From: JBHHZM01 sp046758065
GTDB taxonomy: Bacteria; Pseudomonadota; Alphaproteobacteria; JAAXGF01
DNA length: 48,642 bases
Reading direction: 5' to 3'
NCBI GenBank assembly: GCA_046758065.1
Contig: JBHHZM010000004.1
Location: forward strand, 1-48,642
A model generated the notes under the pieces. It was not told where the DNA came from, did not search any database, and worked only from the letters and a program-made list of their open reading frames with translations. The number at the start of each line of letters is the position of its first letter. The stretch's first letter is position 1. The position numbers and the translations under genes were made by a program. Positions 34,770-43,813 of this stretch are shown piece after piece.

Positions 34770-35495
34770 TCAGCGCCGGGGGCGTCGCCGGAAACGCAGG
34801 AATACCGGCTTTTCTCCCCGCGCCCGCGCCTTGGCCTCGTAGCGCGTCTCGGGCCAGTCCGCCGGCCGCTCGCGCCAGTCGTCGGGCCTGCGCGCCAGCC
34901 AGGCGAAGGCGTCGTGGCGCCGCAAGTGATCGAGCATCCAGCGACAGTATTCGGCGTGGTCGGTGGCGAGCCTGAATTCAGCGCCGTCCCGGAGTATCCG
35001 GGCGCAGGCGTCGAGGTTCTCGCGGTTGACGAAGCGCCGCTTGTGGTGCCGCGTCTTGGGCCAGGGGTCGGGAAAGAGCACGAAAATACGCCCGATACTG
35101 GCCTCGGGCAGCGCGTCGATGAGCCGCCGCGCATCGTCGGGAAAGACGCGCAGGTTGTCCGGCGGATCGGTCGCCACCAGGCTGAGCAGATGGGCGACGC
35201 CGGCGATGAAGGGCTCGCAGCCGATGATGCCGAGCGCGGGATGCGCGCGCGCCTGGGCGGCGAGGTGTTCACCGCCGCCGAAGCCCACCTCGAGCCAGAC
35301 GTCGTCGACCGGCGGATCGAACAGCGAGCCGGGATCGAGCGGACCGTGCGCCGGCAACGCAACCTCGAGCCGGGGCAGCAGCCGATCGACCAGCGCCCGT
35401 CGGCCGGGGCGCAGCTTCCTGCCCTGACGCCGGCCGTAGAGCCGCCGCCCGGGCGGAGTTTCGTTTGCGGTGGAGCGCGGCGCGCGCGTCGCCAA
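34770..35495 (-). CDS. trmB: tRNA (guanine-N7-)-methyltransferase
   Basis: 241 residues of the SAM-dependent Rossmann methyltransferase family. Signature blocks are WLEVGFGGGEHLAAQA (SAM binding), GCEPFIAGV, VLFPDPWPKTRHHKRRFVN (catalytic Asp and base recognition) and a late TRYEAKARARGE. It makes m7G46 in tRNA variable loops. It lies nine bases downstream of metK, so the two are likely co-transcribed with metK's promoter. Confidence 0.95.
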   Translation of the reverse strand: MATRAPRSTANETPPGRRLYGRRQGRKLRPGRRALVDRLLPRLEVALPAHGPLDPGSLFDPPVDDVWLEVGFGGGEHLAAQARAHPALGIIGCEPFIAGVAHLLSLVATDPPDNLRVFPDDARRLIDALPEASIGRIFVLFPDPWPKTRHHKRRFVNRENLDACARILRDGAEFRLATDHAEYCRWMLDHLRRHDAFAWLARRPDDWRERPADWPETRYEAKARARGEKPVFLRFRRRPRR

Positions 35496-35504
35496 AGCCG
35501 GCTC

Positions 35505-36674
35505 TCAGGCGAAGGCCGCCCTGAGGTCGTCAACCAGGTCGAGGCGCTCCCAGGAGAACCCGCCGTCGGGCTCCGGCGCGCGGCCGAAATGGCCGTAAGC
35601 GGCGGTGCGGGCATAGATCGGCCGGCCGAGGTCAAGATGTTCGCGGATGCCGCGCGGCGACAGATCGACCAGCGCCTGCAGGGCGCCGGCGAGCCGCTCC
35701 TCGTCGACCTCGCCGGTATCGTGCGTCTCGATGTAAACGGCGAGCGGATGGGGAACGCCGATGGCGTAGGCAAGCTGGATGGTGCAGCGCTCGGCGAGAC
35801 CGGCGGCGACGACGTTCTTGGCGAGATAGCGCGCGGCGTAGGCGGCCGAACGGTCGACCTTGGTGGGATCCTTGCCCGAAAAAGCGCCGCCCCCGTGCGG
35901 CGCCGCGCCGCCGTAGGTGTCGACGATGATTTTGCGGCCCGTGATCCCGGCGTCGCCGTCGGGTCCGCCGATGACGAAACGACCGGTCGGATTGACGTAG
36001 AACTCGGCCTCGTCGCACATCCAGCCTTTCGGCAGCACGTTGACCACGTGCGGACGGACGATTTCGCGCACGGCGTCCTGATCGAGATCGCCGGCGTGCT
36101 GGGTAGAGACGACGACGGTGCGCGCGCGCACCGGCTTGGAGTCGACGTACTCGAGGGTCACCTGACTCTTGGCGTCGGGTCCGAGCCCGGGTTCGGCGCC
36201 CGAATGGCGCGCGTCGGCGAGCGAATGCAGGATGGCGTGGGCATAGAAAATCGGCGCCGGCATGAACTCGGCGGTCTCGCGGCAGGCGTAACCGAACATG
36301 ATGCCCTGGTCGCCGGCGCCTTCGTCCTTGTTGCCGCTGGCGTCGACGCCGCGGGCGATGTCGGCCGACTGGGCGTGAATGTGGCTTTCGACCTCGGCGT
36401 ACTTCCAGTGGAAGCCCTGCTGTTCGTAGCCGATCTCGCGCACGCAGGCGCGCGCGATCTCCTCGATCTGGGCCTGGTCGATCGAGTCGGGACCGCGAAC
36501 CTCGCCGGCGAGCACAATTCGGTTGGTTGTCACCAGGGTCTCGACCGCCACCCTGGCGTCGGGGTCGGCGCCCAGATAGGCGTCGACGACGGCATCGGAG
36601 ATGCGATCGCAGATCTTGTCGGGATGGCCCTCGGAGACCGATTCGCTGGTAAAGAGATAATCGCGCCTGGACAC
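35505..36674 (-). CDS. metK: S-adenosylmethionine synthase
   Basis: 389 residues, the normal length. Hallmarks are SEGHPDKICDRISDA, the P-loop-like GAGDQGIMFGYA and the GGGAFSGKDPTKVDRSAAY block. It makes SAM from methionine and ATP. The start is GTG 36674, which opens the family N-terminus (SRRDYLFTSESVSE) and has GAGGAG five bases upstream; an upstream in-frame ATG would add unrelated residues. A good promoter lies at 36764-36792. I looked for a SAM-type riboswitch in the leader of about 80 bases and saw none with confidence. Confidence 0.97.
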   Translation of the reverse strand: MSRRDYLFTSESVSEGHPDKICDRISDAVVDAYLGADPDARVAVETLVTTNRIVLAGEVRGPDSIDQAQIEEIARACVREIGYEQQGFHWKYAEVESHIHAQSADIARGVDASGNKDEGAGDQGIMFGYACRETAEFMPAPIFYAHAILHSLADARHSGAEPGLGPDAKSQVTLEYVDSKPVRARTVVVSTQHAGDLDQDAVREIVRPHVVNVLPKGWMCDEAEFYVNPTGRFVIGGPDGDAGITGRKIIVDTYGGAAPHGGGAFSGKDPTKVDRSAAYAARYLAKNVVAAGLAERCTIQLAYAIGVPHPLAVYIETHDTGEVDEERLAGALQALVDLSPRGIREHLDLGRPIYARTAAYGHFGRAPEPDGGFSWERLDLVDDLRAAFA

Positions 36675-36763
36675 GGCAACTCCTCGAATTCGCACGGTTT
36701 TTCTGAGCGAGCGCCCCGGCGGCAATTCCTGCGCATGCCGCGGCGAGCGGAACGGCAGCGGCC

Positions 36764-36792
36764 TTTGTGGCAAGGATCGAAGCTCGGGTCAA
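36764..36792 (-). promoter_or_regulatory. Promoter of metK-trmB
   Basis: TTGACC (36792-36787), a 17-base spacer and CACAAA (36769-36764) sit between the XRE gene and metK. This gives a leader of about 80 bases before GTG 36674. Confidence 0.5.
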
Positions 36793-36849
36793 GCGGATTC
36801 CCGGCCTGCTTCCGCGACCGGGAAAAAGGAGAATTCGGGAGTTTTCGGG

Positions 36850-37269
36850 TTAGGCCTTGGCCAGCTTGTCGGCCATGTTGGCGACCGCCTTGGTCAGTTC
36901 GAACACCCGCTTGCGCGCGGCCGGATCGGTGATGCGGTAGTAGGCGCGCACCAATTCGAGCGTTTCGCGCTTGACCAGCGGATCGTAATTGAACGGCGCA
37001 GCCGCCACCTCGCGCAACCCCGGGGCGCCACCGGTTTCGAGCACCGGCATGTCGTCGAAGAAAAACGATACCGGCACGTCGAGAATCTGACTGAGGTGAA
37101 AGAGGCGGCTGGAACCGATGCGGTTGACGCCGCGTTCGTATTTCTGGACCTGCTGGAAGGTAAGCCCCAGAGCGTGGCCCAGCTTCTCCTGACTCAGCCC
37201 GAGCAACGTGCGGCGCAACCGGACGCGACTTCCGACATGAACATCAATCGGGTTTGGAACGGACGCCAT
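36850..37269 (-). CDS. XRE/Cro-CI family regulator of the metK neighbourhood
   Basis: 139 residues: an N-terminal helix-turn-helix (RVRLRRTLLGLSQEKLGHALGLTFQQVQKYERGVNRI, residues about 16-52) and a helical C-terminal part ending in LTKAVANMADKLAKA. This regulator type sits between lnt and metK in many alphaproteobacteria. Its target is not known to me. The upstream gap carries a perfect 7-6-7 palindrome that could be its own operator. ATG 37269 follows a GGAGTAAACGGTC ribosome site. Confidence 0.88.
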   Translation of the reverse strand: MASVPNPIDVHVGSRVRLRRTLLGLSQEKLGHALGLTFQQVQKYERGVNRIGSSRLFHLSQILDVPVSFFFDDMPVLETGGAPGLREVAAAPFNYDPLVKRETLELVRAYYRITDPAARKRVFELTKAVANMADKLAKA

Positions 37270-37357
37270 GACCGTTTACTCCATAATGCAGTACAGCTCG
37301 CTTGCTTCCAGTACCGGACGAGCCGGGGGACGGCCTTGTTTTTGGTTGAAATTGGCC

Positions 37358-37377
37358 CTCAAAGTACAAACTTTGAG
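37358..37377. promoter_or_regulatory. Palindrome upstream of the XRE gene, candidate operator
   Basis: CTCAAAG-TACAAA-CTTTGAG is a perfect inverted repeat of seven bases with a six-base spacer, 89 bases upstream of the XRE start codon in an unusually AT-rich gap. Size and symmetry suit an XRE dimer site; autoregulation is inferred. Confidence 0.45.
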
Positions 37378-37403
37378 CAACCTACACATACTATTGCGTG
37401 TCG

Positions 37404-38963
37404 TCAAATGCTCTTTCGGATTGTTCGGCGGTACCCGAGGGTCCACCAACCGAGATAAACGATCCCGACGACGAGAATTGCCAAGAGTGTGCCATCGCCC
37501 CAGCGGGCATAGGGCGTGAGGCTGTCGAGCGCCTCGGGGAGCGTCGCGTCGAGCGTACCCGCGCGATCCAGTCCGAGCCGCGCGGTCACCCGCCCGTAGG
37601 CGTCGACCACCCCCGAGATGCCGGTGTTGGCCACGCGCACCAGCGGCAGACCCTGCTCGACCGCGCGCAGACGGGCACTGGCGAAGTGCTGGTACGGCCC
37701 GCTGCTCATGCCGAACCAGGCGTCGTTGGTGATGTTCAGCAGCCACCGCGGGCGATCGGCGCGGTCGAGGACCCGATGCGGGAAGATCGCTTCGTAGCAG
37801 ATCAGCGGACTCACCGCAGGCAACCCGGGAATGTGGAGCGTGCGCGGTCCGCGTCCGGCGGAGAAATCAACGGACCCGTAGGTGAGCTTTTCGAGCGGAA
37901 GCAGGCGACGGAATGGGACGTATTCGCCGAACGGCACGAGGTGAAACTTGTCATAGGTCGCGACCACGGCACCGCGGCTGTCAATGGCGTGCAGACTGTT
38001 CCACAGCTTGCCCGGCGTCGACGGCTCGGGCGTGGTGCGAATCGCGCCGCTGAGCAGCACGCCGCCGGGCGGCGCCGCGGTGGCGACAAGCCGGCGCAGC
38101 GCCGGATCGTTGGCGATAAAGTAGGGAATCGCGGTCTCGGGCCAGATCACCGCGCTGACGCCGTCGAGGGAGCGCGCCGTCGTCATCTCGAGATGCCGTT
38201 CGAGAAACGCCTTGCGCAATTCGGGACGCCATTTGTGGTGCTGGGCGATATTGGGTTGCACCAGCCTCAGGCGGACGCCGTCGACGACGTCGGGTTCGGC
38301 CCCGGCAAGGCGCAGCGCGCCGCCGGCGAAGACCGCCGCGAGGATAAGCGTGCCGACCGCCGTCGGCAGCCATCGCCGCGGCCCCGGGACGTCCTCGGCG
38401 AGCGTCGCCGGCAGCGCCCCCGCGAGCACGGTCACGAAGCTCAGCCCCCAAACGCCGGCCAGCGCGGCGACTTGAATCATGGTTTCCGAGACGGTCCAGC
38501 CGGAACCGACGAGATTCCAGGGAAATCCACTCAGCACCCGGCCGCGCAACCACTCGGCGGCGACCCAGGCGAGCGCCAGGCCGAGCGCCCGCGCTACTCC
38601 CCGGGGACACAGCCGGGCCGCGGCGGCGGCCAGCGCCGGGAACACGGCGAGCAGTCCCGAGATGCCGAAGACGGCGAACGGAATGAGCCAGCCGAAGCGC
38701 GCCGCGTCGGTCAGGAGGGCGTACGCGAACCAGTAGAGACCGCTGGTGAAATACCCGAAGCCGAACCACCAGCCGGCGGCGAACGCCGCGCGCGGTCCGC
38801 GAGCGGCGTCGATCAGCCAGACGAGCCCGGTGAATGCGACGACATCGAGCGGCAGGAGGTGGAGCGGCGGCAGCGCCGCGGTCGCGGCGGCGCCGAGCAA
38901 CGCCGCCGCAAGCGCCCGACGCCAACCGGCGCGGGACGCGACCCACAGCTTGAGGCGCATCAT
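37404..38963 (-). CDS. lnt: Apolipoprotein N-acyltransferase
   Basis: 519 residues: about seven to eight N-terminal helices, then a nitrilase-like periplasmic domain. The catalytic triad is visible: Glu in VIWPETAIPYF, Lys in TYDKFHLVPFGEYVPF and Cys in SPLICYEAIFP. It adds the third acyl chain to lipoproteins at the inner membrane. The start ATGATG at 38963 lies 22 bases after corC; the longer frame to 39227 runs antiparallel inside corC and is rejected. Confidence 0.95.
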   Translation of the reverse strand: MMRLKLWVASRAGWRRALAAALLGAAATAALPPLHLLPLDVVAFTGLVWLIDAARGPRAAFAAGWWFGFGYFTSGLYWFAYALLTDAARFGWLIPFAVFGISGLLAVFPALAAAAARLCPRGVARALGLALAWVAAEWLRGRVLSGFPWNLVGSGWTVSETMIQVAALAGVWGLSFVTVLAGALPATLAEDVPGPRRWLPTAVGTLILAAVFAGGALRLAGAEPDVVDGVRLRLVQPNIAQHHKWRPELRKAFLERHLEMTTARSLDGVSAVIWPETAIPYFIANDPALRRLVATAAPPGGVLLSGAIRTTPEPSTPGKLWNSLHAIDSRGAVVATYDKFHLVPFGEYVPFRRLLPLEKLTYGSVDFSAGRGPRTLHIPGLPAVSPLICYEAIFPHRVLDRADRPRWLLNITNDAWFGMSSGPYQHFASARLRAVEQGLPLVRVANTGISGVVDAYGRVTARLGLDRAGTLDATLPEALDSLTPYARWGDGTLLAILVVGIVYLGWWTLGYRRTIRKSI

Positions 38964-38985
38964 CGCTCGGACGACTCGCGGCGGA

Positions 38986-39897
38986 TCATTCCGGCGCAGC
39001 GGCGCGGGGCACGTGGTGAATGCGCAGGCGTTTGACCCGGCGGGGGTCGGCGTCCACGACTTCGAACTGGAGTCCGGAAACGTGGTCGATGATCTCGCCG
39101 CGCGCCGGGATTCGGCCGACCAGCGAGAACACCAGTCCGCCGAGCGTATCGATATGCTCTTCCTGCTCCTCGGGCAGCAGGTCCACGCCAACCCGCGCTT
39201 CGAGCTCGTCGATGGGCACTCGCGCATCGGCGTCGAGCATGCCGTCCGGCCGTTCGACGAGCGCGGGAAGTTCGTCGGCGTCGTGCTCGTCGTGGATTTC
39301 GCCGACGATCTCCTCGACCAGATCCTCGATGGTCAGAAGTCCGTCGGTGCCGCCATACTCGTCGACCACCATCGCCATGTGGATGCGGGTCACGCGCATT
39401 TGCAGCAACAAGTCGCGCACCGGCATCGACGGCGGCACGAACAGGACCCGCCGGACGATGCGGTTGAGGGCGAAGGGTTCTTTCTCTCCCCAGAATCGGA
39501 GCAGGTCGCGCACATGGACCATGCCGATGATGTCGTCGAGCGAGCCGCGGAACACGGGTATCCGCGAGTGGCCCGCTTCGCGGATCACCTGCGCCACCTC
39601 GGCAAGCGGCGTCGACTGTTCGACGGCGACGATGTCGGTGCGCGGGACCATCACGTCGTCGACGCGCAACGCGCCGAAGCGGAGCAGGTTGAGCAGCATC
39701 TCCCGCTCTTCGGCGTCGACCGGCACGGCCTCGTCGGCCCGCTGTTCGATCAGCTCCTCGAAGCTCTCACGCAAGCTCGCGTCGCCGTTGCGTGAGCGTG
39801 TCAGGCTCCGCAGCCAGTTGCGAACGGTCTTGCGGAACGATGGCGGTGGTTCGGCCCCGTCGTCGCGGGGCGGTCTAGGCGGAACGTTTTCGTTCAT
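38986..39897 (-). CDS. corC: CorC/HlyC family protein with paired CBS domains
   Basis: 303 residues, no transmembrane segment. Two CBS domains (VDDVMVPRTDIVAVEQ and FVPPSMPVRDLLLQMR starts) and a C-terminal CorC_HlyC domain (ARVPIDELEARVG onward) are clear. The family is linked to Mg/Co efflux or membrane-associated control; its position in the ybeY-corC-lnt string is conserved. ATG 39897 overlaps the ybeY stop by four bases (ATGA). Confidence 0.93.
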   Translation of the reverse strand: MNENVPPRPPRDDGAEPPPSFRKTVRNWLRSLTRSRNGDASLRESFEELIEQRADEAVPVDAEEREMLLNLLRFGALRVDDVMVPRTDIVAVEQSTPLAEVAQVIREAGHSRIPVFRGSLDDIIGMVHVRDLLRFWGEKEPFALNRIVRRVLFVPPSMPVRDLLLQMRVTRIHMAMVVDEYGGTDGLLTIEDLVEEIVGEIHDEHDADELPALVERPDGMLDADARVPIDELEARVGVDLLPEEQEEHIDTLGGLVFSLVGRIPARGEIIDHVSGLQFEVVDADPRRVKRLRIHHVPRAAAPE

Positions 39898-40505
39898 GCG
39901 CTTTCGTGGGGTTGCGGCCGCTCGGATGTCTCGCGCGCCGGCGGCAGGCGCGGCGCATAGGGGTCGGGAACCGCGAGGCCGGCGAGGACACGGGTCTCGA
40001 GCCGTTCCATCGCCGCCGCTTGCGGGTCGTTCCCGTGGTCGTGACCGACGAGATGCAGCACGCCGTGGACGACCAGATGCCGCAGGTGGTCGGCCAGCGG
40101 CTTGGCCTGCGCCGCCGTCTCGGCGCTCACCGTTTCGAAGGCCAGCACCACGTCGCCCAGCGGCAGCGGGGCGCCGGCGGCCGGAAGCGCAGGAAGCGTC
40201 CCGGGTCGACAGGCCGTGGCCGGGAACGACAACACGTTGGTCGGCCGGTCGCGTCCGCGGTAACGCCGGTTGAGGCGGCGCAACTCGGCATCGTCGGCAA
40301 GCCGCACGCCGAGCTCGATCCGTTTCGCAAGGGGCACAAATCCAGCGGCATCGAGTGCCGCGGCGGCGGCCTCGGCGCAGAGCGCATCCGCATCGGCGAG
40401 CGCTCCGCGCCAGCGCGCGCAGGCAACATCGACGACGATGCCGAAGGCCTCGGCGCCGTTGCGGTCTATGGTCGGTCTCGATGCGGGTTCGTCGTCGTTC
40501 ATCAC
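39894..40505 (-). CDS. ybeY: Endoribonuclease YbeY
   Basis: 203 residues, somewhat long because of an Ala-rich middle and a 35-residue tail. The zinc motif HLVVHGVLHLVGHDH (H-x3-H-x5-H) and NRRYRGRDRPTNVLSFP are diagnostic. It acts in 16S rRNA 3' processing and ribosome quality control. ATGATG at 40505 overlaps the phoH stop; the first or second ATG could be used. Confidence 0.94.
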   Translation of the reverse strand: MMNDDEPASRPTIDRNGAEAFGIVVDVACARWRGALADADALCAEAAAAALDAAGFVPLAKRIELGVRLADDAELRRLNRRYRGRDRPTNVLSFPATACRPGTLPALPAAGAPLPLGDVVLAFETVSAETAAQAKPLADHLRHLVVHGVLHLVGHDHGNDPQAAAMERLETRVLAGLAVPDPYAPRLPPARETSERPQPHESA

Positions 40506-41524
40506 GCCGGCTCTCCGGCGTTGCCCGGCTTGCGCGTGCCGTTGCGCGTCTTCGCATCGTACGCCCGTACGATGCGAGTGACCAGCCCGTGTCGCACGAC
40601 GTCGGCGTCGGAAAAGCTGATCACGGTCACGCCGTCTACGCCGCCGACGGTTTCGAGTGCGTCGCGCAGGCCCGAAGCGGTGCCCGGCGGCAGGTCGATC
40701 TGCGACAGATCACCGGTCACCACCATGCGCGAATTCTCGCCGAAGCGGGTTAAGAACATCTTCATCTGCACCGTCGAGGTGTTCTGCGCCTCGTCGAGGA
40801 TGATGTAAGCGTTCGACAGCGTGCGGCCGCGCATGAAGGCGAGCGGCGCGACCTCGATGTCGCCGCTCTCGAAGTGGCGGCGCACCTTGTCGCCCGGCAT
40901 CATGTCGTGCAGCGCGTCGTAGAGCGGCCTGAGGTACGGGTCGACCTTTTCGCGAACGTCGCCGGGCAGGAAGCCGAGTCGCTCGCCGGCCTCGACCGCG
41001 GGCCGCGACAGGATGATCCGGTCGACCTTGCCGGCGACGAGCATCGACACCGCCATGGCGACCGCGAGATAGGTCTTGCCGGTGCCCGCCGGACCGAGCG
41101 CGAGCACCAGCTCGTAATCGCACAGCGCCCGCACGTAGGCCGCCTGCATCAGCGAGCGCGGCTCGATGGTGCGCTTCTGGGTCTGGATAACGAGGTCCTG
41201 CTCCCAGTCGCCTGCGGCGCCGCCGCCCTCGAGCGCGAAGCGCAGCGCCGTGTCGACCTCGGCGGCGCCGACCTCGAGGCCGCGCGCGAGCCGCCCGTAG
41301 AGGCCGTCGAGCACCACTTTGGCCGCCTGCGTCGACCACGACGGTCCGGAAATGGCGATCTGGTTGCCGCGCGAGACCAGCGCGACGCCGAGCTCCTGCT
41401 CGATGCGCGCGAGGTTGCGGTCGTGTTCGCCGAATAGCGCCGGCAACAGGACATTGTCGTCGAAGGTCATGTAGAGCGGCGCCGGCTCCCTGGCGGCGTT
41501 CGCCGTGCGCGGTCTGCGACTCAA
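40502..41524 (-). CDS. phoH: PhoH-like ATPase
   Basis: About 340 residues. Walker A is GPAGTGKT and Walker B lies in YIILDEAQNTS; the N-terminal part has a KH-like segment (ALVSRGNQIAISGPSW). PhoH proteins are RNA-associated ATPases, and this one sits in the conserved miaB-phoH-ybeY string. A TTG at 41524 overlapping the miaB stop gives a family-length protein; ATG 41470 (322 residues) is an alternative start. Confidence 0.93.
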   Translation of the reverse strand: MSRRPRTANAAREPAPLYMTFDDNVLLPALFGEHDRNLARIEQELGVALVSRGNQIAISGPSWSTQAAKVVLDGLYGRLARGLEVGAAEVDTALRFALEGGGAAGDWEQDLVIQTQKRTIEPRSLMQAAYVRALCDYELVLALGPAGTGKTYLAVAMAVSMLVAGKVDRIILSRPAVEAGERLGFLPGDVREKVDPYLRPLYDALHDMMPGDKVRRHFESGDIEVAPLAFMRGRTLSNAYIILDEAQNTSTVQMKMFLTRFGENSRMVVTGDLSQIDLPPGTASGLRDALETVGGVDGVTVISFSDADVVRHGLVTRIVRAYDAKTRNGTRKPGNAGEPA

Positions 41525-42903
41525 GCCCGGGCTCCCGCCGCGTCCGACGGCGGCGCCGGCCGCGCCGGTGGTTGCGGCAACGCGACCGCGGCCAGGCTGT
41601 TGGCGTGGCACGCCGTGATCCGCAGCTCGGCGATGTCGCCGGGCGCGTATCCGGGCGCCTCGGCATGAACCGCCTGCATGTATGGCGTGCGCCCCACCAG
41701 CTGGCCGGGATGGCGTCCGGTGCGTTCGAACAGCACCGGGAGCGCGCGCCCGAGCGTCGCCCGGTTGAACGCCGCCTGCTGGCGCCGCAACAGCGCCTGC
41801 AGGACATCGAGCCGGGCCGCTTTCACCGTATCGGGAGCCTGCCGCGGCAACGCCGCCGCTGGGGTGCCCGGGCGCGGACTGTATTTGAACGAGTACGCCT
41901 GTGCGAAACCGACGTCCTCGACAAGCGCGAGGGTCGCTTCGAAATCGGCATCGTCCTCGCCGGGAAAGCCGACGATGAAATCGCTGCCAAGCGCGAGATC
42001 GGGCCGGGCGGCGCGCAGGCGGTCGACCAGCCGGCGGTAGTCGTCGGCCCGGTGGCGCCGGTTCATCGCCGCCAGCACCCGGTCGGATCCCGACTGGACG
42101 GGAAGATGCAGGAAAGGCATCAGCTCCGGCACCTCGGCGTGCGCGGCGATCAGCCCGTCGTCCATGTCGCGCGGATGCGAGGTGGTGTAGCGGATGTGCG
42201 CCAGCCGGTCGATGGCGGCGAGCGCGCGGATCAGGCGGCCGAGGCCCCAGACCCCGTCCGGCCCTTCGCCGTGATAGGCGTTGACGTTCTGGCCGAGCAG
42301 CGTGATTTCGCGCGCGCCCGTCGCCACCAGCGCCCGCGCCTCGGCGAGGATCTGGGCGACCGGACGCGAGAACTCGGCGCCCCGCGTGTACGGCACGACG
42401 CAGAAGGTGCAGAACCTGTCACAGCCTTCCTGAACCGAGAGGAACGCCGACGGCCCCTGCGGCGCCCTTGCCCCGGGAAGCGCGTCGAACTTGTCCTCGG
42501 CCGGGAACTCGGTATCGAGCACCGCGCCCGCGCCGCGCGCGACCCGCGCAACCATCTCGGGCAGGCGGTGATACGTCTGCGGCCCCAGCACCATGTCCAC
42601 GTGGGGGGCGCGACGCAGGACCTCCTCGCCCTCGGCCTGGGCGACGCAGCCGGCGACGGCGATCCACATGGGGCGGCCGGTGTTCGCCCGGTCGTCCTTG
42701 ATGCGGCGCAGGCGGCCGAGTTCGGAATAGACCTTCTCCGCCGCCTTCTCGCGGATGTGGCAGGTGTTGAGGATGACCATGTCGGCGCCCTCGGGACGTT
42801 CGGCCGGGGCGTAGCCAAGAGGCGCCATGAGCTCGGCCATGCGCGCCGAGTCGTAGACGTTCATCTGGCAACCGTAGGATTTTATGAAGAGCTTCTTCGA
42901 CAC
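41521..42903 (-). CDS. miaB: tRNA-2-methylthio-N6-dimethylallyladenosine synthase
   Basis: 460 residues: UPF0004 domain (KSYGCQMNVYDS, first iron-sulfur cluster), radical SAM core with CDRFCTFC, and a C-terminal TRAM domain. It methylthiolates i6A37 of tRNAs. The GTG at 42903 opens the family N-terminus VSKKLFIKSYGCQMN; the TTG at 42960 would add residues not found in the family. It is coupled to phoH. Confidence 0.95.
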   Translation of the reverse strand: MSKKLFIKSYGCQMNVYDSARMAELMAPLGYAPAERPEGADMVILNTCHIREKAAEKVYSELGRLRRIKDDRANTGRPMWIAVAGCVAQAEGEEVLRRAPHVDMVLGPQTYHRLPEMVARVARGAGAVLDTEFPAEDKFDALPGARAPQGPSAFLSVQEGCDRFCTFCVVPYTRGAEFSRPVAQILAEARALVATGAREITLLGQNVNAYHGEGPDGVWGLGRLIRALAAIDRLAHIRYTTSHPRDMDDGLIAAHAEVPELMPFLHLPVQSGSDRVLAAMNRRHRADDYRRLVDRLRAARPDLALGSDFIVGFPGEDDADFEATLALVEDVGFAQAYSFKYSPRPGTPAAALPRQAPDTVKAARLDVLQALLRRQQAAFNRATLGRALPVLFERTGRHPGQLVGRTPYMQAVHAEAPGYAPGDIAELRITACHANSLAAVALPQPPARPAPPSDAAGARA

Positions 42904-42969
42904 TATCGCGCTACCGGCGTCAACGGTAGAATCGGGCCGGCACCGGAAGGATAAACCCAAGCTCCGTGC

Positions 42970-43809
42970 TCATTTTTCGACTGTAGCATCGGGCAGAGCA
43001 GAGTCAAGCGGACCTCCCGGCGCGGCGACCGGCGGCGGAACACCGTGGATCGCCGCCGAAACGCCCGCGGCAACCACCGCCTCGCAGTGGGCCGTCAGCG
43101 CCTTGCGCGATTCGAAAGCCTCAATGGTGACGGGGGGGTGGAAGGCGACCACGACGGTCGCCGGACCGAGCCCGAGCAAACGCCAGAAGTGGCCGACGAG
43201 CTCCATGTCGCCGTACCAGGCATAGAAGGGACGCATGATGCGCAGCATCGGCATCCCGCCGCACCGGCTGTAGCCGATCGACACCGGCTGCACGGTGATC
43301 GGCCGACCGTCGACGCGCCGCTCGGCGACGCCGAAGAGCGCGCTCTTGAACGGCAATACGCGGTTGCCGTCGCTGCTGGTGCCCTCGGGGAAGAGGATCA
43401 GGTTGTCGCCGGCGGCGAGCCGGGCGCCCATTTCGTCGCGATGCCGGGCCGCGCGGCCGGCGCGACGCTCGATGAAGACACTGCGCTGGAGCTTCGCCAG
43501 CAACCCGTATAACGGCCAGCTCGCGACTTCGCGCTTGGCCACGAACGAGCCGGGAATCAAGGCGCCGAGCACGCTGATGTCGAGATACGAGCTGTGGTTA
43601 CTGGCGAACAACGTGGGCCGCGCCTGCGACACCTCGCCGCGGCGTTCGACAACCAGGCCGACGATGCGGCAGACGCCCCGGTGGTAGAACATCGGCAGGC
43701 GTTCGGCGAGACGCCAGCCCAGCGCCACGGCGACGATCTGCACGGGCAGAAGCGTCAGCGTCCAGGCCAGATAGACGGCGAGCCTGGGCAATGCCCGCGC
43801 GACATGCAT
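42970..43809 (-). CDS. olsA: PlsC-family acyltransferase, probably OlsA
   Basis: 279 residues with an N-terminal hydrophobic segment (about 10-32). The acyltransferase motifs are NHSSYLD (H-x4-D), a LILFPEGTSSDG block and the VQPVSIGYS strand. It lies four bases downstream of an OlsB-like gene; in alphaproteobacteria olsB and olsA are often adjacent, OlsA adding the second fatty acid to lyso-ornithine lipid. By motif alone it could equally be a 1-acylglycerol-3-phosphate acyltransferase, so the symbol rests on context. Confidence 0.8.
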   Translation of the reverse strand: MHVARALPRLAVYLAWTLTLLPVQIVAVALGWRLAERLPMFYHRGVCRIVGLVVERRGEVSQARPTLFASNHSSYLDISVLGALIPGSFVAKREVASWPLYGLLAKLQRSVFIERRAGRAARHRDEMGARLAAGDNLILFPEGTSSDGNRVLPFKSALFGVAERRVDGRPITVQPVSIGYSRCGGMPMLRIMRPFYAWYGDMELVGHFWRLLGLGPATVVVAFHPPVTIEAFESRKALTAHCEAVVAAGVSAAIHGVPPPVAAPGGPLDSALPDATVEK

Positions 43810-43813
43810 CGCT

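Noticed and set aside
36675..36849. Possible SAM riboswitch in the metK leader
   Set aside because: I could not match any SAM-type riboswitch core or pseudoknot; only a promoter and ribosome site are visible.
34146..36932. 928-codon plus-strand frame opposite rimP, trmB and metK
   Set aside because: It spans three unrelated real genes and their gaps, so it is a high-GC shadow frame.
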